64,000 nucleotides of DNA from Paenibacillus roseus. GTDB taxonomy: Bacteria > Bacillota > Bacilli > Paenibacillales > Paenibacillaceae. A model generated the notes under the pieces. It saw nothing but the letters and a program-made list of their open reading frames with translations. It was not told the DNA's origin and did not search any database. Where the stretch lies: the NCBI RefSeq assembly GCF_016424485.1, contig NZ_JAELUP010000072.1, positions 59,342 through 123,341 on the forward strand. Reading direction: 5' to 3'. The stretch's first letter is position 1, and each line of letters starts with the position of its first letter. Positions 43,248 through 51,738 of this stretch are shown one piece after another. Both the position numbers and the translations under genes were made by a program.

Positions 43248-44162
43248 TTAGCCTTCAATATTTAATTTAGCAGTCACAGCGTCAATGTACTGTCTGGATT
43301 TTTTTGCGTATTCGTACGGATTGGCAACGCCAGGGTCCTGCTCCGCTTCAATAATCATCCAATCGTCATAGCCAATCCCATCCAGCTTGCGGAAGATGGG
43401 TTCGAAGTCGATTGCGCCATCGCCAGGAACAGTGAAGACCCCTTGGATTACTGCCGTCTGGAACGGTATTTTTTCCTGTCTGACACGGTCCAGCACGTTC
43501 TGGCGAACGTCCTTCAGATGGACATAGCCTAAACGGTCTGCATGCTTCTCAAGCAGATTAAGCGGGTCTGTTCCGCCATAGAAGGCATGACCGGTATCGT
43601 ACAGCATATATACAAGCGTCGGATCAGTGGTTGCCATCAGACGGTCAATTTCCTCGCCGCGTTCTACATTTGTCCCAATATGGTAGTGATACACCAGCTT
43701 CATCCCGTATTCGCGGCAAATCTCCCCAGCCTGATGCAGCCCTTCCACCATGGCATTCCACTCCGCATCGCTGAGCGGTTTGACGTCCCGCTCGGACGGA
43801 TCACGGCGCGGGTCACCGATAATGGAGCCGCCTAGTTCGCAGGTTACGACAACCTTGCTGCCCATTTTAGAGAGGAATTCGACATGCTTTCTGTAAGCAG
43901 CCAGTTCTTCCTCGCGGCGGGAAGGATCAGAGAACAGCACGCCTTTCCACTGCGATGTCAATTGAATGCCTCTATCCGCCAGAGCTTGCTTCAATACTTC
44001 AGGGTCCTTCGGGAACTTGCGGCAGTTCTCCGTCGCTTTGAAACCGAGCGCTTCAAAGTCATTCATCAGATCTTCAAATGTATAATGATCGCCAAGTTCG
44101 AGTACATCCTCGTTCACCCAGTTAATCGGTGATATTCCCAGCTTCAATGCTTTGTCTGTCAT
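43248..44162 (-). CDS. iolE: Inosose (2-keto-myo-inositol) dehydratase
   Basis: 304 residues. AP-endonuclease-2-like TIM barrel with metal-binding residues across the barrel: GISPINWVNEDV, VTCELGGSI, KLVYHYHIGTNVERGEEIDRLM, DTGHAFYGGTDPLNLLEKHADRLGYVHLKDVR. The C-terminal WMIIEAEQDPGVANPYEYAKKSRQYI is typical of IolE. It dehydrates scyllo-inosose to the diketone. Located 21 bp after iolD. Confidence 0.93.
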   Translation of the reverse strand: MTDKALKLGISPINWVNEDVLELGDHYTFEDLMNDFEALGFKATENCRKFPKDPEVLKQALADRGIQLTSQWKGVLFSDPSRREEELAAYRKHVEFLSKMGSKVVVTCELGGSIIGDPRRDPSERDVKPLSDAEWNAMVEGLHQAGEICREYGMKLVYHYHIGTNVERGEEIDRLMATTDPTLVYMLYDTGHAFYGGTDPLNLLEKHADRLGYVHLKDVRQNVLDRVRQEKIPFQTAVIQGVFTVPGDGAIDFEPIFRKLDGIGYDDWMIIEAEQDPGVANPYEYAKKSRQYIDAVTAKLNIEG

Positions 44163-44183
44163 CGCTCCGCCTCCGTCATCAGA

Positions 44184-46049
44184 TTAATATGGTTTAACCT
44201 CCAGCAATTTTTGCTCCAGTTTGCCGCTTGCCTGATTAACCTTCTCGCTCTCGGATACCTCTGCAACGCCTACCCGCCACCAGGACTCATAGTCCCCTGT
44301 ATTGGTTCCAGGCAATACTTGAATCTCAATCAGTGTGGAACTTTCTTCTTTCTTCGCACTTTCCAGCGCGCTGCGCAGCTCATCGATGGTCGTTGCCGCA
44401 TATGCTTTTACGCCCAGACCTTGTGCGATCAAAGAGAAATCAATCGGCATATAGCCGCCGGTCAAGCGACCGCTATCCTCAGAGCGGAAACGGAACTCAT
44501 TGCCAAATCCGTTGCTGCCATGCCCGCGCTGCAGGTTATGGATACATTGGAAACCATGATTATTCAGCAAAATGACGTTGATCTTCTTGCCTTCCTGAAT
44601 ACTTGTCAGCAGCTCCGAGTGCAGCATCAGGAAACTTCCGTCGCCAACAAATGAATAGACCTCACGGTGCGGATGCGCCAGCTTGACTCCGAATGCGCCG
44701 GATACTTCATATCCCATACAGGAGAAGCCATATTCCATATGGTAAGTTTGGGGCGCTTCAGTACGCCACACCCGGTGCAGATCGCCTGGCAGACTGCCCG
44801 CAGCGCATACGATAACATCTTCTTTGCCGAGGAAAGAATTCAGCTCCCCGAGCACTCTGGTTTGCGCCAGACCGTCTTCACGCTCCAGGCTGTACAGTCT
44901 GTCAACCTCTGCATCCCACTCTGCTTTGAGCGCTTGCAGATTTTTTGCCGCATGAGCCGCTTTATAGCCGCTTTGCTCCAATTCCCGCTGTAACGCTACG
45001 AGCGCTTCCTTCGCGTCGGCTACCAGAATTGTTGAATCCAGCTTCATAGCATCAAACGAACTGACGTTAATAGAAAGGAATTTCACATCCGGATTCTGAA
45101 ACGCACTCTTTGAGGCCGTCGGGAAATCGGCGAGTCGGGTACCAATACAAATGACGAGATCGGCTTCTTTCGCCAGCTTGTTGGCAGCCAGAGAGCCTGT
45201 TACCCCTATCGCCCCCATATAGAGCGGGTGATTCCAAGGCAACGCGCTTTTACCCGCTTGGGTTTCCGTTACCGGAATGCCGAACTTCTCAGCAAATGCA
45301 GTCAGTTCCTCGGTTGCCAGTGAATAGTGCACGCCGCCGCCGGCAATAATGAGCGGACGCTGTGTGCTCTGAATAGCTTCCTTAGCACGCTGCAATGCGC
45401 CAACAGTCGGTAGACGTCTTTCCATATAATGAACGCGCTTGGTGAAAAACGATTCCGGATAATCATACGCTTCGCACTGTACATCCTGTGGCAGAGACAG
45501 CGTAACTGCGCCGGTATCTACAGGATCAGTTAGCACACGCATAGCTTGAAGCGCCGCTGTTATTAGCTGCTCCGGACGGGAAATCCGGTCCCAATAACGA
45601 CTGACGGGCTTGAACGCATCATTTGCCGAAATCGTGTAGTCTGTTGGATCTTCAATCTGTTGCAATACAGGGTCAGGCTGACGGCAAGCAAAAATATCTC
45701 CAGGCAGGAAAAGCACCGGAATGCGGTTTACAGTCGCCGTACCTGCGGCCGTTACCATATTGAGCGCACCAGGTCCGATGGAAGAGGTACATGCGAAGAT
45801 TTCCAGACGATTATTTTGTTTGGCAAATGCCATCGCAGCATGGGCCATGCCCTGCTCGTTCTTTCCTTGGATAAAGTCCAACTGGCCTTTGTCATTCTCC
45901 AGCGCTTCACCAATTCCGGTTACGTTTCCGTGTCCGAAAATCCCCATAATACCTTTTACAAACTTCCGCTCTTCCCCGTCAACACTAATATACTGATTGT
46001 CCAAAAAACGCAATAATGCCTGAGCCATCGTCAATCGGATTGTACTCAT
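44184..46049 (-). CDS. iolD: 3D-(3,5/4)-trihydroxycyclohexane-1,2-dione hydrolase
   Basis: 621 residues, a thiamine-diphosphate enzyme of the acetolactate synthase fold. The N-terminal PYR domain is [15 protein letters not shown] with the catalytic Glu region; a central domain follows. The C-terminal PP domain carries the ThDP/Mg motif [29 protein letters not shown]. It opens the cyclic trione to 5-deoxy-glucuronate. First gene of the operon, ATG behind GGAGG. A cre-like box lies about 235 bp upstream. Confidence 0.94.
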   Translation of the reverse strand: MSTIRLTMAQALLRFLDNQYISVDGEERKFVKGIMGIFGHGNVTGIGEALENDKGQLDFIQGKNEQGMAHAAMAFAKQNNRLEIFACTSSIGPGALNMVTAAGTATVNRIPVLFLPGDIFACRQPDPVLQQIEDPTDYTISANDAFKPVSRYWDRISRPEQLITAALQAMRVLTDPVDTGAVTLSLPQDVQCEAYDYPESFFTKRVHYMERRLPTVGALQRAKEAIQSTQRPLIIAGGGVHYSLATEELTAFAEKFGIPVTETQAGKSALPWNHPLYMGAIGVTGSLAANKLAKEADLVICIGTRLADFPTASKSAFQNPDVKFLSINVSSFDAMKLDSTILVADAKEALVALQRELEQSGYKAAHAAKNLQALKAEWDAEVDRLYSLEREDGLAQTRVLGELNSFLGKEDVIVCAAGSLPGDLHRVWRTEAPQTYHMEYGFSCMGYEVSGAFGVKLAHPHREVYSFVGDGSFLMLHSELLTSIQEGKKINVILLNNHGFQCIHNLQRGHGSNGFGNEFRFRSEDSGRLTGGYMPIDFSLIAQGLGVKAYAATTIDELRSALESAKKEESSTLIEIQVLPGTNTGDYESWWRVGVAEVSESEKVNQASGKLEQKLLEVKPY

Positions 46050-46281
46050 ATTGAACCTCCATCATTAGGGTATACGCTTAACCTTACTATAAAGCAATAC
46101 AATCACCGGTCTGTTCCATGAAAGGACAGCTGTTCTTATTCCTCTCCACTCTTTAATATATAAGGAAAAAGAGTCCGATAGCAATACGGAATGCCTGACT
46201 TATTGAACCTGGTCTTACGTCCACTAAAATCCAGTCTTTTCCGATCATTCAATCGTGCGTCTTTTAAAATAAAAAAGCATG

Positions 46282-46295
46282 GGTAAGCGCTTTAC
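46282..46295. promoter_or_regulatory. Probable cre (CcpA) site upstream of the iol operon
   Basis: GGTAAGCGCTTTAC matches the cre core (TAAGCGCTTTA) with mismatches at the outer bases. It lies in the 363-bp gap between the iolD start and the LytTR gene. Inositol catabolism is glucose-repressed in Bacillus. No other clear site (such as an IolR operator) was seen in this gap. Confidence 0.5.
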
Positions 46296-46382
46296 TCACT
46301 TGCAATTATACCTTATTCGTCCCAACCTTTACAAGAGCGTTTCAAGCCATTTATAACGGAAATTTTAAAACTGCTGATAATT

Positions 46383-46410
46383 AAAAAAACACCCTAATTA
46401 GCAGGGTGTT
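46383..46410 (-). terminator. Terminator of the agr-like operon
   Basis: Minus-strand AACACCCT-GCTAATT-AGGGTGTT forms an 8-bp stem followed by a run of T, just after the LytTR gene stop at 46413. Confidence 0.85.
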
Positions 46411-46412
46411 CT

Positions 46413-46784
46413 TTAATTAATAATAAGAGATGGATTGATAGCCATTATTTGTTTGACAATGGACCTGTAATTGGTGAGCGCTATTGTACAGCTTTTGGAA
46501 TAAGGTGAGATTTTCTCATCAAAGTAGAGCATCCCTCTGTTTTGATCAATTAAAACTACATTATCCATATTGACTACAGTATTTCGATCGACCTTTTCAT
46601 AGCGGTAACCTGAAGCATTCAGAGCGGCGTAAAAATACTTCAAAGAACCCAAAGCCGTATATTCCTCATTCTTCAAGTGAAATAAGACCCGCCCATCTTC
46701 ATGGGATAAGTACAAAACGTCATCTGGTTTAATTTGGTAAAACCCGGATTTACCTTCTACGTCTTTTGTTAGAGATAAAAACAA
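46413..46784 (-). CDS. LytTR DNA-binding protein without receiver domain
   Basis: 123 residues from a TTG at 46784, placed 6 nt behind GGAGGTG; no ATG is available. Nearly the whole protein is one LytTR domain (IKPDDVLYLSHEDGRVLFHL, YEKVDRNTVVNMDNVVLID, LTNYRSIVKQI). AgrA-type regulators carry a receiver before this domain; here it is absent, so the protein cannot be controlled by phosphotransfer in the normal way. Last gene of the agr-like operon. LytTR-only proteins in streptococci are held by a membrane partner; the membrane protein at 47441 is the natural candidate here. Inference. Confidence 0.85.
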   Translation of the reverse strand: MFLSLTKDVEGKSGFYQIKPDDVLYLSHEDGRVLFHLKNEEYTALGSLKYFYAALNASGYRYEKVDRNTVVNMDNVVLIDQNRGMLYFDEKISPYSKSCTIALTNYRSIVKQIMAINPSLIIN

Positions 46785-46803
46785 CGCTGGCACCTCCAAT
46801 CAA

Positions 46804-46923
46804 TTAAAGCAGTTCTTCCGGTGTCTTTTCCTGATGAATGTACAGCCAACTAGCAGTGCTTACAACCAAAACAGCCAATGCCCCTAAAATTGTCGCAATA
46901 CGGTACACTATTTTCTTTTTCAT
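46804..46923 (-). CDS. agrD: AgrD-like autoinducing peptide precursor with serine ring residue
   Basis: A 39-residue ORF with AGGAGG upstream, starting 5 bp after the agrB stop. N-terminal amphipathic/hydrophobic leader (about 1-21), then ring candidate S25-W-L-Y-I29, then tail HQEKTPEELL. In S. aureus AgrD-I the ring Cys lies ten residues before the Pro of the conserved tail (VPKEL); here Ser25 lies exactly ten before Pro35 of TPEEL. The protein has no Cys, so a lactone instead of a thiolactone is predicted, as known for the S. intermedius peptide. Processed by the AgrB next door. Confidence 0.85.
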   Translation of the reverse strand: MKKKIVYRIATILGALAVLVVSTASWLYIHQEKTPEELL

Positions 46924-46928
46924 CTCTT

Positions 46929-47447
46929 CTAACTCCTCCTGATTTGAATTAATGTTAAACATTGAAACAGGAAAGCAGCAGCGAGTACATCTGATAAAAA
47001 AAATAAGTTTGTGAGAATGACTGCAACAGTAGATATTTTTAATAGAGGGAAGTATTTGGTGGGAATTCTCGTCTGTCGTTCAATTCCAGACGGGGCATAA
47101 ACAAGTGCCAGAATGGCTGCAACAATAGTTGCAGCCACCGTAAATCGGGAATTCAAATTTGCCATTGATAGCCCAGTTAGAATGCCGGTCGAGACAACAA
47201 TACATAGCATCCCTGACTTTAAATGGTACCCTCCGGACAATTGCCGAAGAAAGGCGAAACCGCACATTACGATTATTGCCTCCAGCACTCGTCCGGTCAT
47301 GAAAGAGATTAAGAACGTCAACATTGACGTAAAAAATGAGTTAAGCAAGAATGAAAGGGAATAGCTTAATACTTCTACACTCCGCGGGTGTTCTGGGACA
47401 ATATTTTTTATCTTCACGGCAAGAGAATAAGCAATGTAATTCACCAT
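46929..47447 (-). CDS. agrB: AgrB-family peptide-processing membrane protease
   Basis: 172 residues with about five to six transmembrane segments. The catalytic pair is present: GGYH and, seven residues later, Cys in HLKSGMLC, the same spacing as His77 and Cys84 of S. aureus AgrB. It cleaves the AgrD tail and helps form the cyclic peptide at the membrane. The start overlaps the upstream membrane-protein gene by 7 nt, and agrD follows after 5 bp. The enzyme looks intact, so the locus should be functional. Confidence 0.92.
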   Translation of the reverse strand: MVNYIAYSLAVKIKNIVPEHPRSVEVLSYSLSFLLNSFFTSMLTFLISFMTGRVLEAIIVMCGFAFLRQLSGGYHLKSGMLCIVVSTGILTGLSMANLNSRFTVAATIVAAILALVYAPSGIERQTRIPTKYFPLLKISTVAVILTNLFFLSDVLAAAFLFQCLTLIQIRRS

Positions 47448-48076
47448 TCTTGTTTATCTCTCACCTCTTTCTTAATAGAATAGAATAAAAATATAACCAT
47501 GGCAACAACTAATCCGATTAAATTAATGGCCATGTCTCCGAAATAAATCATCGCTAATAATGCAATAGCAGAACAACCAATCAGAAGAACGATAAAGAAC
47601 TTTTCTCCTTTCAGCCGAATTTTTTCAAATTCAAAAGTAAATCCGAGCCTTTTTCTATAAATAAACCAGCCCAGGTATGTTCCGACCAGCCCGCATATTG
47701 TTTGAACCGTATAAGCCTTCCACGTATGCAGTTGTATTTGTTCAATTGAAAAATATCCGAATGAAAAATAAATCGTTGCTGTTTGAATAATTGCAAAACC
47801 TAGAAAACCGGTTATTACCATAACAAAAGACCATACAATAGGGACCCGCACGATCGTCGTAAAGAATAAGACACTTATCATAATGTTAACTAATGGAGCT
47901 ATCGTGCTGAGTTCTAACATATCTCGTATCACGTAGTTTTGAAAATTCACAAGCAATATGATCAAAAGGACATGCCAGATATATTTTCTTAAATCCATTC
48001 TAAAAATGTAGAGGGCCAATGCGTATGTTGCCAAGCCTTCAATCGTAGAGAAAATCATAAATAAAGCAAAATCCAT
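47441..48076 (-). CDS. Membrane protein resembling an AgrC sensor domain without kinase
   Basis: 211 residues; the ATG at 48076 lies 8 nt behind GGGG (48079 also possible). Six to seven transmembrane helices fill the protein, in the pattern of the N-terminal half of AgrC-type sensors. It stops right after the last helix with a short charged tail (SIKKEVRDKQEW), where AgrC would continue into DHp and ATPase domains. No frame nearby continues into a kinase. First gene of the operon, coupled to agrB. It may be a peptide receptor, an inhibitor of the LytTR protein or an exporter subunit. Confidence 0.75.
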   Translation of the reverse strand: MDFALFMIFSTIEGLATYALALYIFRMDLRKYIWHVLLIILLVNFQNYVIRDMLELSTIAPLVNIMISVLFFTTIVRVPIVWSFVMVITGFLGFAIIQTATIYFSFGYFSIEQIQLHTWKAYTVQTICGLVGTYLGWFIYRKRLGFTFEFEKIRLKGEKFFIVLLIGCSAIALLAMIYFGDMAINLIGLVVAMVIFLFYSIKKEVRDKQEW

Positions 48077-48099
48077 CATTTGCACCCCTATTTAATTTT

Positions 48100-48130
48100 T
48101 AAAGCGCTTTTGCACATCGGTCAATGTGCA
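48100..48130. promoter_or_regulatory. cre-like box and hairpin upstream of the agr-like operon
   Basis: AAAGCGCTTT at 48101-48110 is a cre-like palindrome. Next to it TGCACAT-CGGTCA-ATGTGCA (48111-48130) is a perfect 7-bp inverted repeat. Both lie just before the first gene, so they fall in the promoter or 5' UTR. Functions are guesses. Confidence 0.35.
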
Positions 48131-48277
48131 GTGACTCCGTCCCTTACCCGTTCTTCTCTCGTCTATGTATGTCTCCATCTTAATCGATTAAAGTGTATAA
48201 TTAAACCGAACATAATGAGAACGTATAGATATTTTTAACTAGATCTCATTCCGTAGAACCAGGCCAGATTGATTCAG

Positions 48278-48325
48278 CAGTGCTTGACCAGAAGGAGAAA
48301 AGTAGCGAAGAGACAGAGGGATTCT
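48278..48325 (+). repeat. Dispersed intergenic repeat, copy 3
   Basis: Reads CAGTGCTTGACCAGAAGGAG, then AAAAGTAGCGAAGAGACAGA and GGGATTCTG. The start matches copies 1, 2 and 4; the remainder matches the opposite arm of copy 2 (GGAGAAAGCAGCGAAGGGGC). Confidence 0.55.
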
Positions 48326-48431
48326 GTTGTGGAACCTTGCCGTATCCAAATTTAGGAATTTAATTAAAAACGATTACTTGGTCATGCTTATATTAGTTTA
48401 GATAACTATAATCCATACTTTTCCAAAATAA

Positions 48432-48453
48432 AAAGTAGCCGATAGGCTACTTT
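48432..48453. terminator. Hairpin terminator
   Basis: AAAGTAGCC-GATA-GGCTACTTT forms a 9-bp stem with AT-rich flanks, including TTTTT shortly after on the plus strand. It lies 147 bp beyond the alpha-mannosidase stop and may end that operon on the minus strand. Confidence 0.6.
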
Positions 48454-48599
48454 AACTTTTTACACAAGGGCAGGAGAAGCCCGCATCCTGCAGAATGCTG
48501 CCACAAGAAAGGGGCCATCACTCAGTCTGACCTGCCGTGTCATTAGAACCGTCCGCTCGCGACCCCTGTCCGGGCTTTTTAATATGCCAGCCTTTCGTG

Positions 48600-51500
48600 C
48601 TACTCGGCTATCTTCAAGAGGATCGTCTTGATTTCGAAAGGCCGGAGAGCCAATTCGAATCCGTTGCTATTCAGCTCAAGCGGAGCGGAAGCAATGGTCT
48701 CCTCCATCAGGTTCGTCTCCCAAGCCTCCAGGCAAGGCAAACCAAACGAGAAATGCGCATTCGCTGTCGTACCTGCGTATTCATACAGACGAATAACGAT
48801 GTCGCCGCTATCTTCAGCTTTCTTTACCGCTTCGACCATGACGTTCGGATGATCGACCGAGAGCCACTCCAATTCTCGTCTTGTACCTGATCCGCCAGCC
48901 GACACTTCGCCGGAAGTCGCCGATTCATTCCCAGACTTCTTGCCTCCGGCAACAAACAGCGGCACGTTCAGTTCATACCCGCGGCGAGGCACTTCAGCTG
49001 TAATGAAGTCCCCTTCATGCGGCAGCAAGGCATAACGGAACTCGTGCAGCGCCTGGTCAGCCTCTGGATCGGGGTACGACGAGCTACGGAGCAAGTTCAG
49101 ATCCAGCACATGCCCCTCTGCCTGATACCCGTACTTGCAATCATTAAGTATCGCTACTCCATAATCCGGCTGAGACAGATCAACATAACGGTGCGCGCAA
49201 ATCTCGTCCTTCGCCATTTCCTCCAGCGTATTGCGCGTCGTTGAGCGCTTCAGATAGCCGAACTGGATTTCGCAGTTCGCCTGCCCTGTATCGATAGCGG
49301 TAGCAAATGAAGTTCGCAGCATCTTCCCTGACTCCCGCCAATCCACTTCAGCGTCAAATTCTACTACAACACCGCCTTCGGATAAGGAAACCGTCAGCTT
49401 CATCGTCGACTCGCCAAAGCAATACCGTTGCTCTGCGATCGCCCGATGCCCTTTAACCGTGTATTCTACGCTCTCAAGCTGCATGACGCCCGCCACAGTT
49501 GAGCGGTAATCGCGCGGAAAATCCCAGGCATCGCCGTTGTCGTAATACACCGTAAGCACATTGCCTCGCTCATTTGCGCGCAGCGCCTCCCGACCGGCGA
49601 CTTTATCGTACACGGAAATCAAGCTGCCGTCCTCAGCGAATGTAACGCGGAGCTGACTGTTTTCCAACTGCCCTGCTTCCGCGCGCAGCGAGTTGTGATC
49701 AGCCTCCGCTATCGCGTCCTTCAAAGCGATTCCGCCCATGCCCGGAACGCGAACCGCAACCCACTCGCCGTTCCATTCCACCCACTCGCGCCGTTCCCAC
49801 GGCAACGAGTTGAAGACAACCGGCTCTCCGAGCAGTCCCAGTCGCTCGGCAACCTCCTCATATGCCGCACCTAGCAGCGCCTTCGTCTCTTCAAGAAGCG
49901 CGGCGTAACGAACCAGCGATTCATCGTACACCCGTTTGATCGACGAGCCCGGCAAAATATCGTGGAACTGGTAAAGCAGCGTTTCCTTCCAAATTCGCTC
50001 CAGACTTTCGGCAGGATAGCCTTTCCCTCCCAGCGCCAGAGCCAACGAAGCTGCGAACTCCACTTCGCGCAGAGCAACCTCCATTTGCCGGTTGTATCGT
50101 TTGTTCCTCGCTTGCGATGTCAGCGTTCCTTGATGCTTCTCCAGATACAGCTCTCCCCGGAAACGATGAAGCGAAGCTGCTTCTTTCTCCAAACGCTGGA
50201 AAAATGCCAGGGATGATTCCTGAACGACAGGCGGCACGCCTGACAGATTCTTTTCACGCGCCAGCCGCTCCAGATGCTCCTCACCCGGGCCGCCACCTCC
50301 GTCGCCGATACCAAACAGCATCAGCGCGTGGTCAGAGATGTTCTTGTCGAGATATTCCCGTTCGATCTTCGCGATCGAGCGGGGAGCTGCCGGGCTGTTG
50401 TACGTATCTTCCGGCGGCAGATGCGTCAACACGCCTGTTCCGTCAATGCCTTCCCAGATGAAGCTGTGATGCGGATGCTTGTTGTACGTGCTCCAGGAGA
50501 GCTTCTGCGTCATCATGTAGTCCACGCCGGACAACGCCAGCAATTGCGGCAAGCTGCCGGAATAGCCAAAAACGTCCGGCAGCCACAGCACCCGCATGTC
50601 CTGCCCGAATTCCTTTTGAAAAAAACGTTTGCCGTACAAAATTTGCCGAACAAGCGCTTCTCCGCCAGAGATGTTCGTATCAGGCTCTACCCACATCGCG
50701 CCTTGCAGTTCCCAGCGCCCTTCCTGCACGCGCTCCTTAATTCTGCTGTACAGCTTCGGATAATGCTCCTTCATCCATTGGTACAGCTGCGGCTGGCTGG
50801 CGCCAAACATATAGTCGGGATACTTCTCAAGATTTCGCAGCACCGTAGAGAATGTGCGGGCTCCCTTGCGAATCGTTTCTCGAATCGGCCACAGCCAGGC
50901 CAGATCGATATGCGCATGGCCAATTGCACTTATCCGCAGCTCGACGTCGCCGCCTTGGCGCGCCAATTCCGGGGCCAGCAACTCCGTTGCCCGCCGCACG
51001 GTCTCCTCATTAATAACGACCAGCACATTCGACGCTTCGTAGAGCTTGCGCTCGAGCCGGGCTTTGCGCGAACTGCCCGGCGCCACATGCTCCGCCAGCT
51101 CTAACAGCACTTCAAAATCATAAAATAGCTTGCGCACAGACTCGTCGCACACCGCGATGTCCGCTTCCTTCAACGTACCGCTGCGGTAACGGCCAAACAA
51201 GTCATTGCAGCCGGCGTCTCCCCACAGGTCGATGACTTCTCCTCCCTGAGCGCTAGACGTCACGTCCACAACTCGCTTGCCTGGGAGACCGAGCTCAAAA
51301 TCAAATTCCGAATTAATATTTGTTAACCCTTGTATCGGTGAACCTTCTTCGTCGACGAGACAAAGCTCTCCGTTGACGTCAATCAGCAGCACGATCTTCT
51401 GACCGAAGGCGGATTCAGGAACTGTACCCCAAAAATGGAACCAGGCACAATCCCATAGTTTGCCCCAACGATCTCCAGGGACGAGACGCAACTGTTCCCC

Positions 51501-51647
51501 CTTCGTCCGCTCTTCATAAGATACCGGCTCCTCTGTTACCCACGCTTCCACTCCCAAGGAAGCGACAGGACGATAGATCGCTTCTCGTAACCGTTCCAGA
51601 GTTACGGCCGTCTTATCTTTTATGACTTTGCTAATCTCATATGGCAT
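48600..51647 (-). CDS. Alpha-mannosidase, glycoside hydrolase family 38
   Basis: 1015 residues from the ATG at 51647 (AAAGGAG 9 nt upstream). The N-terminal helical domain precedes the GH38 catalytic domain: the zinc motif is GHAHIDLAWLWP (His and Asp, near 260) and the nucleophile Asp is in LWLPDVFGYSGSLPQL. The beta-sandwich C-terminal half follows. No signal peptide, so it acts inside the cell on imported alpha-mannosides. Last gene of an operon with a MalEFG-type importer, which supplies its substrate. Confidence 0.93.
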   Translation of the reverse strand: MPYEISKVIKDKTAVTLERLREAIYRPVASLGVEAWVTEEPVSYEERTKGEQLRLVPGDRWGKLWDCAWFHFWGTVPESAFGQKIVLLIDVNGELCLVDEEGSPIQGLTNINSEFDFELGLPGKRVVDVTSSAQGGEVIDLWGDAGCNDLFGRYRSGTLKEADIAVCDESVRKLFYDFEVLLELAEHVAPGSSRKARLERKLYEASNVLVVINEETVRRATELLAPELARQGGDVELRISAIGHAHIDLAWLWPIRETIRKGARTFSTVLRNLEKYPDYMFGASQPQLYQWMKEHYPKLYSRIKERVQEGRWELQGAMWVEPDTNISGGEALVRQILYGKRFFQKEFGQDMRVLWLPDVFGYSGSLPQLLALSGVDYMMTQKLSWSTYNKHPHHSFIWEGIDGTGVLTHLPPEDTYNSPAAPRSIAKIEREYLDKNISDHALMLFGIGDGGGGPGEEHLERLAREKNLSGVPPVVQESSLAFFQRLEKEAASLHRFRGELYLEKHQGTLTSQARNKRYNRQMEVALREVEFAASLALALGGKGYPAESLERIWKETLLYQFHDILPGSSIKRVYDESLVRYAALLEETKALLGAAYEEVAERLGLLGEPVVFNSLPWERREWVEWNGEWVAVRVPGMGGIALKDAIAEADHNSLRAEAGQLENSQLRVTFAEDGSLISVYDKVAGREALRANERGNVLTVYYDNGDAWDFPRDYRSTVAGVMQLESVEYTVKGHRAIAEQRYCFGESTMKLTVSLSEGGVVVEFDAEVDWRESGKMLRTSFATAIDTGQANCEIQFGYLKRSTTRNTLEEMAKDEICAHRYVDLSQPDYGVAILNDCKYGYQAEGHVLDLNLLRSSSYPDPEADQALHEFRYALLPHEGDFITAEVPRRGYELNVPLFVAGGKKSGNESATSGEVSAGGSGTRRELEWLSVDHPNVMVEAVKKAEDSGDIVIRLYEYAGTTANAHFSFGLPCLEAWETNLMEETIASAPLELNSNGFELALRPFEIKTILLKIAE

Positions 51648-51738
51648 TCTCGTCCACTCCTTTTGTCTTATAACAGAGAAGAGAACTGGCAAAAGTCAGC
51701 CCTCTTCTCTGCCTGCTATGCAACGCCCGCGAGGCGTA

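Larger units (their letters stand above)
48080..48599. other. Intergenic region upstream of the agr-like operon
   Basis: 520 bp with no gene seen. It contains the cre-like box and hairpin near 48100-48130, a candidate -10 (TATACA on the minus strand near 48197), the dispersed repeat copy at 48278 and a terminator at 48432-48453. Confidence 0.55.

Noticed and set aside
46929..48076. Complete agr two-component system
   Set aside because: The membrane protein ends before the DHp/ATPase domains and the LytTR protein has no receiver; no further kinase frame was found in the locus.
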